Shown: piece by piece, positions 1-11,796 of the stretch
Layout: each line of letters begins with the position of its first letter
Position numbering within the stretch: position 1 is the stretch's first letter
DNA from: Rhabditophanes sp. KR3021
Lineage: Eukaryota; Nematoda; Chromadorea; Rhabditida; Alloionematidae
Assembly: GCA_963281155.1 (NCBI GenBank)
Contig: CAUJLY010000006.1
Location: 7,564,001-7,628,000, forward strand
Length of the DNA stretch: 64,000 bases
Direction: 5' to 3'
Translations under genes and position numbers: made by a program
Notes under the pieces: generated by a model
What the model saw: only the letters and a program-made list of their open reading frames with translations
What the model was told of the DNA's origin: nothing
Database searches by the model: none

Positions 1-1548
1 ATCAATTTCGTTTCGTCATTACTTATTTATCAAAGGATATCCAATTCTTTTAATTACTTTCATCACCTACAAAATTCAACATATTTCAACAAATACGTAC
101 ACAATTCAATCATTCCAATTATACTTTTGTTTTCCATTTCAATTAAAAGAAAGTTTGAATTACTCGGTCACATTTGTTAAAGATACAAATTTTTGTCAAC
201 TTTCATTTGACACAGTACAAATAATTGATGAGATTGCCAAATATATAATACAACATATATACTATATTAACCATCACATCCTTATCAACTTAATGAGACA
301 TTTAAGAAAGTTAAGTGTGGTATATGGAAATTAAATAGTTGGATATATGGATGTAGTACATACATGGAATGCAATATTCCTTTATTTGTGGCTAGATTTA
401 ATAAAATGATGATGTGATGATCACTAATATTTGATTCAAAATTTTTTAGTGCTTATTTGGTAGAGTTTCATTTATTGTGTCACAATTAAATTTTAAAACA
501 TTTGCCGCTGGAATGATTCTATAATAGGATAAGTAAACTTGAAACTAGTTCATGCAATTCCTTATTCCTTTGAAACCATATTGTAGTAGTATATTTATGC
601 AAATATAGAAACAAAATTTATTCCTTGCCACCATCACCCTCGTTCTTTGGTTAGTAACTTCCGGATCTACCTATCTTAGAGCTTATAAAATTAAATTGCC
701 TCAAGCATTGTTTAGTAAAAATGTAGTTTATATGTGCCATTGGTCTGGCGACATATATTTTGGCTCATGTAGTTACTTTTCACGCCTACATTTATAAAAA
801 GAGGGGGTTTGAAGCAAGAAAGCGTTATCAGGAAGACATTTACATAAAGAAACACCGAGTGTGCTTTTTATGAAAATCAACTTTATTACCTGCTGCATCT
901 TTTGTTGAGCAGTCAAGCATTCTTATCTAGTTATCAGATATTATATATAACCATAGTTATAAAGAACCCAAACTGATATATGTCTGGATTTGGTAGATCA
1001 GCTCCACCTGCCTCTTAGAAATAAACATGATACATTCATCTAATTTGTTTAATTTAAAATATATCTAAACACATCATTGTGCTTTGACTGTACAGATATT
1101 TATATCTGAAAAGTTCGTAGATATTCTTATTGTCTTGTTATTGTAGAAATTTGCTCATGTATTGCCTAACAATAGTGGTAGACGTCCGATCTACACAAAT
1201 TTCAATATGCATCTTCCTGTTTAAGAGATAAATAATGTTTTTATAAAACTTTCCCCTTTTCCATACTTGATTAGGTGACATCCATTTTACTGATAATAAC
1301 ATATTTTTCAAATTATCATAAATTTATTTGCCGCCCACCCCTTAGGAGTAATAGTCCGTGGTAACTGATATAGATAGTACTTTCCATTACATTTTTATTA
1401 CCTTTCCATTGCATTCATCCTAATTGTGTAATTGTTTAAGCAATCCCAAACGTTTCAACTTTTCATTAATACAATTTAGTTTTCAGGTTTATACTCTAAA
1501 TTGCATTTTATTTATTATTTTATTATTTATTCGAATTTAAATAATTAA
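1..1548. other. Upstream non-coding region
   Basis: No open frame of convincing length is visible on either strand. The stretch is AT-rich and presumably carries the promoter and 5' flank of the large gene that starts at 1549. No TATA-like or other control element stands out enough to claim. Confidence 0.5.
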
Positions 1549-4500
1549 ATGATGTTGATGCAATCCCATCTACTAAAAGGATTGATTTTTTCCATATTAT
1601 TTATCTCTTCATATGCGCAATATGAAGTTGAAAGCCCTAGTGCTCCTGCTAACCAGGGAACAGAAGTTAAGATTTCCGGAAATCAGCCCTTGCAAAACAA
1701 AGAATTTATTTATTCCCCAACTTTAGCACCAACCAATAATAAATACATGCCACCGCCAGAATTGTACGTTCCAAAGGGAGCTGCCCCAGGGAACTGAGCC
1801 CGCTGCTCACGATAATTCTAACGGCGAATTTATTCACGCTGCAACTGAACAGCAAGGAATCGATGCTTCTAGATCATCTTCTTCTGCTAAATCTGGACCA
1901 CCTGCAAATATCAAATTTACTCTCAGAAACTTAGGACAAGACGATGATACTTTGGCTAATTTCTACGGTGATTATATTGCTGGATTTAATCCAAGACATG
2001 TTGCCTCCGCTTCATCATCAACCACCACTTCCTCGTCTTTATCAACCTCATCTTCCACACATCAATCTAAAACAGGTTTAGCCCAAAGTTCTTCCCCAAG
2101 CTGGTCAACATTGGAACATGCATCTACTTCTAACGTGCATCCTAATGTCAATACAGGATCAGTGGCTAATGGATTGTCTGCTGAAAGTGGTGATTCTACA
2201 AACACGCAACCAAAGCCATCCAGTTCACAATCGTCACAATCTAATTCTGGCAATGGATCATCTTCCGAATCAAATAGACCTGGCAGTACATCATCTTCTT
2301 CACTGAATAACATCTCTCCTTCAGGTTTACCACCAACAGGTTCTTTATCTGGCAATAAAATTACATCATCCGAAGAACACAAACAATCAAGTTCATCATC
2401 CCAAGGGGAAACCACGGCTAACAAATCTTCTTCCGAATCTTCCGCTACATTCCACGCTGAGATCGATTCCAAATCCGAAAAGCAATCTACAGACAGTCAC
2501 ACCATTTCAAATATTGGTGATTTGTTAAGAACTGCCCATCCTGGCGCTAAGCCAGAAGATATTGATATTATCTCGAAGGCCGGTTTATTAGGACTCGATG
2601 ACATTGAGGAACGTTTAAAGGCCATTAAGTGTAATGAGGGTGAAGAACATCTCGAGTCCCAATCTCATCTTGAACCAATTCCACAGCAAAAAATTGCGCC
2701 CGAAATCATCGACACAACTAAACAATCTTCCATTAGTGAAAATAATCCAGACACACATTCCATAATTGAAGAAACCGGTAATAATAAATTATTCTTTTAG
2801 AGCATTATCACATGTTTTTCTTTTAATTATCATTAATAATACTATAATATATTTTTCATTTGCAGAGACACCCGCCACTTTAATTGATGAAAGTGATGGA
2901 AATGGACATAAAACTGCACCAAAAGAAAGTAATCACCAAAACGAGACCGACAACACAAAAGAAAGGGAAAATTCCAAAGGTACAATTAGTAGTCCTTCAC
3001 CGCCAGCCGAGAAAGTTACCCAGCCACATTTGGTTGAGGTATCTCCTTCTCCAGCTACGCTTGCTACCGTTGATACCCAACAATATGTAAAACCATCAGC
3101 TACTTCTAATGTGCAAAAAATAGCTTTACCAAATCAAGTCGAAATCAAGAATGAACTTGAGAAAGTTCCTCTTATTTCTTCGAGCAGCAATGCTTTGCCT
3201 CAAAGTGTTGCCACATCATCGAGTGGTGAAAAAGCATTGCCCGAAACATTCGTACCACCATCAACTGTCGTTGAGAAGGTAGCGCCTGAAAGTGTGTCTT
3301 CCCAAACAGCTTCACCTCAAGTAATTCCCTCTTCTACTATTAAAGCATCACCTGAAGACGTTCCTTCTGCTCCTAAATCTGCTTTACCGCAAGTTATCGC
3401 CCCATCATCCCATGCTGATGAGAAGATAGTGCCAGAGGAGGTTTCTTCCGTAACTGCTTCACCCCCATCTCCTTCTACTGATATTAAAGGGAAACCAGAA
3501 ATAGTGCCTTCCCAAACTGCTTTACCAGAATCCACAGCCCCGTCATCATCTATTGGTAAAATATCTTTGCCGGAAAGCGTGCCTTATATTACCCCAACTG
3601 CTATGTCTGAAAGCTTTGTCCCATCTGTTAATGAAAAAACATTGCCTAAAAATGTACCTTCTTTAACTCCTAAAAGTGTTGTCGGTTTATTACCAAAGGG
3701 TGGTTCTTCAGAAACTGTTTCCGTTTTAGAAATCACTTTGACTGATAAATCTGCATCACCATCTTCTGTTGGTGAAAAGACAAAGCCTGAGAGTTCTTCT
3801 GTTTCAGAGAGTATTGCGCCTGAAAGCACTGTTCCATCTGCTGCTGGTGAAAAAACATTGCCTCAAGAAAGCTCTGTTACTTCATCTTATGTTGGTGAGA
3901 AAACAATGCCTGAAAGCACAATTACTTCTGTTTCAGAAAATGTCTCTCCTAAGAGTTCTGTTCCATCATCTTCGGGTAATGCAATAGCAGAAAGCATTCC
4001 TTCTGTAACTAAAACTGCCTTGCCTGAAACTACTGCTACTGAAGGAAAAAACAGAAAATGTACCATCGACTAATGATGAAAAAGCATCTCCTGAAAATAT
4101 TCCTTCTATCGCCAAAACTGCTTCACTTCAAACGCCTGCTTCTTCATCGTCTATTGATGAGATAGGATTGCCATCTATTTCAAAACCCGCTTTGCCTAAT
4201 ACAATTTCAGAGACTATTCCATCAGCTTCGGCTCATTCAATTGATACTGCTAAAAAATTGTCTGCTAATACTGCTTCTCCTTCCCATACCATCTTGCCTT
4301 CAACTTCATCTAAACCTACAATTAATCATAATACTGATTCCATTTTAGTTGCCTCGATTACTCCTAAACACCCATCGTCGTCTAGTAGCGAAAGTAAAGA
4401 AACATCGCACAAAAATAAGAGTAGTAGTAGCAGCAGCGAAGAATCTAAACCTAAAAAGGAGGGACATGGTCATTTGACTTCCGTTACTTCTGTTCCTGAT

Positions 4501-7500
4501 TCTCTCCGCATACCTATTGCTCCACAACTTCCATCTTCTATTAAAGAAGTAATGCCCGAGATTCATCCTAGTCAAATAACACCCCAAATTAAACCTTCTC
4601 TTAGTGAAATCGCATCAACTGAAGTTCGTCCTAGCCAAGTTACTCCAGAATATATACCTTATGTTAGTGAAATCACTCCACAAATTACACCAGAAGTTAA
4701 ACTTCCAATTAGTGAAATCACACCTGAACTTCCTTCATCTGTTAGTATCCCACGAGTTGAGCCTCCTGTAAGTGAAGTTGCTCCTGAAGTACAACCCCCT
4801 CTTAGTGAAATTGCTCCAGAAACACACCATAATTTGATTGAAATTTCACCACCAACCCATCCTTCTTCTACTGAACCTCACTCTTCTAAAATCGAAGCTT
4901 TCCCCGAATCGCCTAATCCATCTCCAATTGAAAGTGAAAAAGTGACTACTTCTACGGCAGCTCCATCTTCTATTGCTTACAACACTCCACAAATTTTAGT
5001 TGCTCAAACCACGACTCAAGCATCACTTAGTATTGCTCAAGTTTCTACTACCCAAGCTACTATCGTCATTGAATCTTCTAATAATAATATTGTTATAGTT
5101 TCAACCCAAGTTCCAGCATCTGCCATCAATCACGAAACTTTGGCTCCAATTACTGCCCCTGTTGCAATTCCAACTATTCCAACAGCTCCACACATTTTCG
5201 TTCCAACAAAACCAACCAAGAATGAAGGAGAAATTAAAGTTGTTGAAATCACAAAACTAACAGGTACGGATTTGAATAATAACCTTAAAATTTCTGAAAG
5301 CACTCCAATCATTAATGTTGTGCCTTCTGCTGCTACAAATGAAGCTTCAAGTTATGTCTTGCCGTCAAATGAGGATAATAAGCCTTTGTCTTATGTTTCG
5401 TCAAGTAATGCAAATGCTCAAAATCATAAATCATCGCCAAAAGCCCAAAATAACATAATTGACCACGCTAAGCTTATTCCGTCAAGCGAGTCTATTGATA
5501 ACACTATTGACAAAAATTCAGTTGCTGGTAAGATTTATCACTTAATTTGCACTAACATAACAAAAACTAACATTAATTCATATTTATTATTACTAACGTT
5601 AATATTTATTTTTCTTACAATCACCTAATTTCTACGCTTTCTAAAATGCTTTTTCTACAGCTAAAAAAAGTACCGGAAATGTTTTTGAATTAAGTACTTC
5701 TGATGTTCATTCTACGGCAGAATATGATTACACAGAAGAAACTAATTCTCCAAGAAGTAAAATTGTTGTCACTACTCATGCTTCTTCTATTCAATCAACA
5801 ACGCCATCATTGCTTTTATCAGCTTTTTTGCCTTCTGCTTCTTTCAGTGCCAACAACAATGCTAAAAATATTGAAGGTATTAGTAATGTTGAAAATATTG
5901 AAGATATTAGTAATGTTGAAAATATTAATAATACTGAAAACACTAGTAATGTTAAGTCTGTCGCCAACGTAGAGGATATTAAAGATTTCTATAATGTACA
6001 GAACATTGGGCATATAAATAATGTTAATGCAATTAAAGGTATCAGCAATGTCGAAAACATTAAAGAACCTATTAATGCTAACAATATTAAGGCCATCATA
6101 AATGTCGAGAATATTAAAGAGTTCAGTGATGTTGTAAATGTTAAGGACATAACTAATGCTAAAGATATTACCGAAAATATTAATGTCATTTCAACAAAAG
6201 AGCATGTTGGCACTTCCACTTCTGATTTTAAAATTAATCCAATTGCTGCTACCAATGATTTTGATGCGCCGCCTACTAAAATTGAGTCCGATGATACATC
6301 AAGCTTGATTTCAAACAAACCTGAATTAATCGATCTTACACCTAAAACTAATGCACTTTATGCTTCTATTTCAGCTATCCCTCCATCCTCCCAGCTAACT
6401 CCAACTGAAAATAAACCATCTACTGGTAATAAACATGTTGGCGATATAATTCACCCCTCGCCATCTGAAGAAATACATGTTGTCGCACATAATGGTCCAT
6501 ACATTTCCCCAAAGAATGCTATAGGTATTGCTTCAAAAAATGCTATAGATACCAGTTCGAATATTGCGCCAAGCACAGCTATTACTGTTGATCATAACAA
6601 TATAGATCACAGCAATGTGGATCATAATAACGTTGGTACTAATAACATCATTAGCCCATCAACGTCTCGGTCTTCTGTTGAAGCTCCAGATGTCTTGAGA
6701 CCAAGCGAAATCAGTGCGTTTGATAAAGACACCGCTGTCACTGCTTCAATTTCCGACAAATATGACACCCATTCTGAGATAGCTTCGCCTTCATCGGTTC
6801 ATATTGTGCCAGAAAGTCATTTAGGTAATAAAATAACATCTGATAATGCACAATCAAACACTGAAGCTTCCACCCACAAAACTCCTTCACCTAGAGTTTT
6901 TGCACCACATAGTGCCCCAGTAAATGTTCCTGTACCACCGCCACATCCTTCTATTCATAAAACGGAACCATATGCACAGCACTTTTCATCAGGTAAACAC
7001 ACTTCTAACACAATCACATCATTTTTAAAAAGAGAAAGTATCGTAAAGTAATTATAAAAATAACACGCTTCTTGTTTCTTAATGGATCACTATTTTGTCT
7101 TCTATTCTAGTTAACACATCCGCGTACGAATAATTTATTTTACATATATCTCTTTGAATAACCCTTATAATCAATCACGTAATCCACAAAGTGTTTTTTA
7201 TTTTATCCACAATATGTTTTTTATTTTATCCACAATATGTTTTTATTTACCCACAAGATGTTTTTACTTTAATCAGATACATTTGGCGGAAATGAGTCTT
7301 TGCACTAAATGTTTCATCAAAAGAAAAACTTAATGCCCATTTAAATGGATTATAAGATTACATCTTTATTTTTAGAAGTCGTCCCAACAACACATGAAGA
7401 GACAGGCGAACGTACTGAGCAAACATCGGAACATCATGTACCTATCATCACATCCAAATCCGAAAGTCACGAAGAGAAACAAGTTTATACCCCTGCTGTA

Positions 7501-8906
7501 GTTCCCCAAGTCACAAAAGAAGTTAATTCACAGGAAAGACCTACTTCGATCATCGAGACCAGCCAAATCCAAATGAAACCAACTGAAGAATCTTATACTG
7601 AAAATTTGACACCACCAGTTGAAAAGAGTCTCCCAATTAAGCCTATCCAGATTGAATCTCCTGAGCCAGATCAAACCCACAGTGTTGCAATTCCAGCCAA
7701 ACCTGTTTCTTTACCCGAAGAAAGTGGTAATGAAGTTGTGCCAAATAAAGATCTTACTCATTCATCTGAAACACACTTAAACACCAAAACCGGATCGAGC
7801 AATGAAGAACACCCAACTGAAACAGGGTCACATTTGGAAGAAGAATTTAGCAATCAATCAAATTACGGAAGCGCAAATGCCCAGAAGAAAGGTGGTGATG
7901 TAGTTGTGCAAAAAGTTGTCGAAGCCACAAAAGAAACTGTATACAAACCAACCAACAATGGAAATACACATAACACATACCATGAAAAAACTATCACACA
8001 TTCAGTTGAACCATCCCAGATCATATCCGAAGTTCCGCATCAAGAAAAAAGTGATGAAAATAGAGGCGAAGAACCAGAGGCTCCACAATCAAGAAGTGAA
8101 GGAAGGACTGGGTATGAAAAAGTGATTGCTAACACCGAAACACATGTTAGCCAACAAGTTGTACCCCAACAAAACACCTTCAATCCACGTACCACTTCTC
8201 AAATCGACTCAACCCAAGTTCAAATAGTACCAGCTCCAGAAGTTGTTGAAACCACTAACACCCAAGTCCAACCAGAACAACCTGACCAGTCACAACAACA
8301 AGTTACCGGAGGTTCAAATGCAGGATATTCTCAACAACAAGGAAGTAATTACGGAGTTGCCCCTCAAAACATCGTCTATCCCCAACAACAGGCCCAATCA
8401 TATCAACAACCTCAAGCTCCATCAAACTATGGTAACAACTACAATAGTGGATACCAAAGTAGACCCCAGTCCCAACCTGGATGTTGTGGAGGTAAGTAAT
8501 AAGGCGAAATTTGATTTATTAAATTTACTTTTCAGGAAATTGGTTGTCTCGTCAAGGAGGTATTTGTGCACCAATTAGCAACTCGCCTTGCGGAGGAATT
8601 CCAGCATCACCAAGAGCTCCATGCAGCATTGGATCAAATTGTTACTCTGCTGCTCCTCAACCAGCTTTCCCACCATATTCATCACCATGTCAAAGACCTT
8701 GTGGCGGTTGTTCACAACCTGCACCCAGAAGTTGTTGTTGCACTCCAGCTGCTCCTAATCCATTAGCCGGATTCCCAAATTTGTTCGGAAGTCTATGTAC
8801 TGGCAGAAAAAAGAGGTAACCTATAAAATATCCAAAACTTTTAATAAATGCTTCTAGATCCTTAACATGGTCTGGAATCTGTGGAAGATATGTTGCCGCA
8901 AAGTAA
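1549..8906 (+). CDS. Giant Ser/Pro/Thr-rich secreted protein with Cys-rich C-terminus (two frame interruptions)
   Basis: Family not recognised. Six exons: 1549-2777, 2866-5527, 5661-6992, 7376-8491, 8536-8815 and 8858-8906, with GT...AG introns of 88, 133, 383, 44 and 42 bp. The N-terminus has a hydrophobic signal peptide ending near SSYAQ. Most of the chain is low-complexity Ser, Pro, Thr and Glu with degenerate repeats (GEKxLPExV type at about 3200-4050, SEITPE type at about 4550-4860). A nonapeptide block lies at 5860-6190, then a Gln-rich stretch, then a Cys/Pro-rich tail of about 110 residues containing GCCGG and CCC. The frame moves +1 near 1787-1796 and near 4041-4050. Allowing both shifts, the exons sum to 2,221 residues plus stop. 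AATAAA lies at 8929. A secreted matrix or cuticle protein, mucin-like, is likely; this is inferred from composition only. The last 16 residues depend on the 42-bp intron; without it the protein stops at 8819. Confidence 0.75.
5857..6190 (+). repeat. 27-bp coding repeat block (nonapeptide repeats)
   Basis: Within exon 3 of the giant gene about twelve imperfect copies of a nine-residue unit follow each other, with the approximate consensus NVENIEDIS. Val or Ile recurs about every third residue. The first two or three copies are nearly identical at DNA level, and later copies diverge and change length by a few residues. This block differs in composition from the Ser/Pro-rich sequence around it. 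Confidence 0.8.
7184..7275 (+). repeat. Short tandem repeat in an intron
   Basis: Four imperfect copies, of about 21-24 bp each, of a unit beginning CCACAA(A/T)(G/A)TG and running into T-rich sequence. They lie inside the 383-bp intron between exons 3 and 4 of the giant gene. The repeat probably explains why this intron is much longer than the other introns in the gene. No function is evident. Confidence 0.75.
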
Positions 8907-9341
8907 AAAACTACCCCTTCTCTTTATTAATAAAGAACGCCAATCGTACAAGAATCTAATGAATCTCGCTATATATGTATATTAAGGACAACAATGAGTG
9001 CAATGATTGTTTTTATCTAGCTATGTTATTTCCCTCTTTATTTTATGCCACATAATTAGACTTGTTGAAGCTCGCTCACAAACATAATTATCACCTGAAT
9101 ACTATCCATATTACTATTATAACTATGTAATGATTTTGAAACTTCTTTGGCATATTACATCTCAATATATGTATTGCTCGCAACTATTCTTTTGTTTGTT
9201 ATGTAACTAATTTTATTTGATTACTACATGAATAAATATATATTAAACACTTTCAAGCCACATTGAATAATACAAATTAACACAGTACAATTTATTGGTT
9301 AATAAAACGTGGAGATAATTATAGGTAAAGAGTATAATAAA
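8907..9341. other. Convergent intergenic spacer
   Basis: This lies between the 3' ends of the giant gene (+) and the Nup35 gene (-). It holds AATAAA at 8929-8934 for the left gene and, on the minus strand, AATAAA (TTTATT at 9291-9296) for the right gene. Nothing else is supported. Confidence 0.7.
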
Positions 9342-10499
9342 TTAGCGACTGACATAACTCCAGAACTTATTGATAATTCCATCTTCCTTGTGGTTGGATC
9401 CACGGCGTTCGTCTGCAAAGTTGCGTTGAACGGCCAAGTTGCGAATTGGACGTTTCCCTTTGAATCCGAGGCTGTCTCTGGAGCTTACATTTCCATTGAC
9501 TGGTTGGATGCCGTCAAATTGATCGAAGACTGTTGTCTTGTACTCTGGCTGATTTAGGAAATAGATATCCGTTACAGGTTCAATGCCAACAGTGGTATGC
9601 TTGTCAATGTTGATTCTTCCTCTTTGGGAGCAACGATTGGCTGATGGAAGAGAAAAGTATCGGACGAAGATGTAATTGTCCTCATCACAGGACACTTTCT
9701 TTTGAATTTCCCCTACTTGGCGCAACTCTTCATACAACTCATCGAGTCTGGATGCAGGAGTTCCAAATACCTTGATCCAGTAGTTGGATTCAATATCTCT
9801 TAGAAGAGCTTCAGTCTTTGGCAGCACAAGAGACGAGTTAGGGGATTTGTTTGAGACGAGTAATCCCGGTAAGGTGTCTTTTAGTGTGACACGAGGAGGG
9901 CCCCTTTTTGAGTCTGATTCGCCCATGAATCGATTAGATGTGTTGCCAAATGAATTATTCTGATTAGAATCATTGTAAAGTTCACTGTTGGTGTGATGCA
10001 AGCTGCGTTTGGTAGGAACGTCACACTCATTGTCGGTAGCCATAATCTTACGAGAGCCAAGAGCTGGAGGACGGCGTGCCTTAACAGGGCCAAATAGGAA
10101 ATCAGGCTTTTCATTAAATAGCATTGGTGGATCACGATATGGAGCGTCCTCATCCTCTTCCATTAGTGAGTCATTGGCTTGCTGCACACGTGAAAAGGAG
10201 TTTCGTGGTATACGATTTTCCCCTTGGTTATTAAACTTAAAAGGCTCAGCTTGACCATTAGTTGGGTTTTTGTTAAAAACATTTAAACTTGGTCTGGGGT
10301 TGATTCTGGGTCTAGCTCCCACTCCGCCAAAAGTATTGAAACTGGATCGGCGTATCAGCCCATTTTTAGCTGAATTTTCATCTCCTTGGTTAAATTCATT
10401 ACTAAGCATGGAAAATCGACCGGTTGCATAGCCACTATTTCTAGTTGGTGCATCAAGAAATAGGTCGGATTGATTTGGATTAATATTAGAACGATACAT
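9342..10499 (-). CDS. npp-19: Nucleoporin Nup35/Nup53 (NPP-19-like)
   Basis: Structural nucleoporin of the inner pore ring, acting at the nuclear envelope. The gene is one uninterrupted 385-codon exon. Residues about 240-312 match the Nup35-type RRM fold, starting with YWIKVFGTP and including YIFVRYF. A PPRVTLKDTLPG segment lies about 40 residues before it, as in the family. The first 200 residues are Asn/Ser-rich with scattered FG pairs. The chain ends in a short amphipathic stretch (IINKFWSYVSR) that corresponds to the C-terminal membrane-binding helix of Nup53. The start is the first ATG, preceded by in-frame sequence without another Met. A polyadenylation hexamer lies about 50 bp past the stop. 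Lack of introns is notable beside intron-containing neighbours. The family call is firm; the symbol follows C. elegans usage. Confidence 0.88.
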   Translation of the reverse strand: MYRSNINPNQSDLFLDAPTRNSGYATGRFSMLSNEFNQGDENSAKNGLIRRSSFNTFGGVGARPRINPRPSLNVFNKNPTNGQAEPFKFNNQGENRIPRNSFSRVQQANDSLMEEDEDAPYRDPPMLFNEKPDFLFGPVKARRPPALGSRKIMATDNECDVPTKRSLHHTNSELYNDSNQNNSFGNTSNRFMGESDSKRGPPRVTLKDTLPGLLVSNKSPNSSLVLPKTEALLRDIESNYWIKVFGTPASRLDELYEELRQVGEIQKKVSCDEDNYIFVRYFSLPSANRCSQRGRINIDKHTTVGIEPVTDIYFLNQPEYKTTVFDQFDGIQPVNGNVSSRDSLGFKGKRPIRNLAVQRNFADERRGSNHKEDGIINKFWSYVSR

Positions 10500-11216
10500 G
10501 ACAGAATAATTGAATGCAACGCAAAGGGAAAATTTTTATTTAAATAGATTTAAATGTACAAATGCAACAGCGCTCAAACAAACTCTGACACGAAAATTGG
10601 AAATGTGTATTCAAAAGTATATATATGCGAAAGAACCATTCCTTCTATAACACACACATAAATAACCACTCTAGCCGCTTACTTAAAATATGTACCAGTT
10701 AACTTGTAGAAAGGTTGATTAATTTCAATTAGATCTTTCTTGGAATTTAAATTGCATATTACAACTGGATTTTTTTAAATTACTTATTAAATATAATTTT
10801 ATATGGGATTGCTTTCCAAGAACACCACAGCCTAGCTTAAAAATCAGTTGTATTTGTTTATATAATATTCATTTACATTCACAAGCTGGGAATAACTAAA
10901 TACTATTTTTGTCCCTCCAATTACAGATTTCTTCACTATTATTTTGCTCTATAAGCAGTGCGAGTCTTATATTTTTTTCATATTTGTGTATTTATTTGCA
11001 TTGTTAAGTTTATGGAAAGGATGTTTGGTTAATGATAAATTTCGTTAGTTTTACTATTAGATCGATGAGAAAGGGTGCATATTTGTAGAGGTACAAAATG
11101 TATTTATTTGTAAAATAGATTCTTCAGCAGGTATATTGTCAGTCTTCGGATTATTTGAATTTCGAGGTTCATTTGCTACGCTAAAGTTTGGATAAAAATT
11201 TTAATTTTAGTTTTAG
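10500..11216. other. Divergent intergenic region
   Basis: This is the shared 5' flank of the Nup35 gene (-) and the MARVEL-like gene (+). No open frame is supported. Just before the right-hand ATG, TTTTAG at 11211-11216 looks like a trans-splice acceptor. Confidence 0.6.
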
Positions 11217-11796
11217 ATGAATTTGGCACGTTTGAATAGGTATCCTGATGCAATAAAAATACTCGAACTTGTAAGTTTTACTAATTAAGGGAAATTTATA
11301 ATTAATTTTTCAGCTTTTAGTAATTATGACACTGTTGTTTGCCGGAGTAGCTGAAGTTCCTGAAAAAGCACATCCTTCCGGCAGGTCCTTCTTTTGGTTT
11401 AATATGACAATCCAATGTTTGGGTCTTTTTATCGTAATAGTACTATTTGTGTTGGAAAAAGAAGATGTATTGCTTAGTTCAATGATGCCTTTTTCAAGAC
11501 TCGAGTTTGGTTATGCAAGTCTTTTCAGTCTTTTATCCTTGATTAACATGATCATCACGATGACATGGCTCAATTATTCATTTGACGGAAAGCTGGGAAT
11601 TTCAGCTGTAAGTGAACAAACTGAATTATAATTAAACATTTTTCAGCTTTTCTGCTTTACGTCAATGTTTGTTTACGGAATCAATGCAGTTATCGCATTC
11701 AAAACATTTAACGGAAACGGTGCTTTTCTCAATCATCAAGAAGGAAGTGGACAAATCGTTGGCGGGGATATTGAAAACATGCATTCAGGAATTTAA
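11217..11796 (+). CDS. Four-pass MARVEL-like membrane protein
   Basis: Three exons (11217-11270, 11314-11607, 11647-11796) close in frame to 165 residues. The introns are 43 and 39 bp with TTTTTCAG or TTTTCAG ends. Four hydrophobic segments are visible: about residues 14-30, 45-64, 80-98 and 117-137. Both ends are short and probably cytoplasmic. Size and topology match the MARVEL group (MAL, CMTM, synaptophysin-like), which act in vesicle membranes and membrane apposition. No diagnostic short motif was recognised, so other four-pass families remain possible. The start ATG follows TTTTAG at once, which suggests spliced-leader addition. AATAAA lies at 11970, about 170 bp past the stop. Confidence 0.75.

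Noticed and set aside
979..1017. Short frame MSGFGRSAPPAS followed by AATAAA near 1020.
   Set aside because: Only 12 codons, with no acceptor or upstream exon to make it a terminal exon.
1770..1795. A 22-bp GT...AG intron (GTTCC to CCCCAG) that would repair the first frame break of the giant gene.
   Set aside because: Far shorter than any other intron here (smallest supported is 38 bp) and it lacks the T-rich acceptor.
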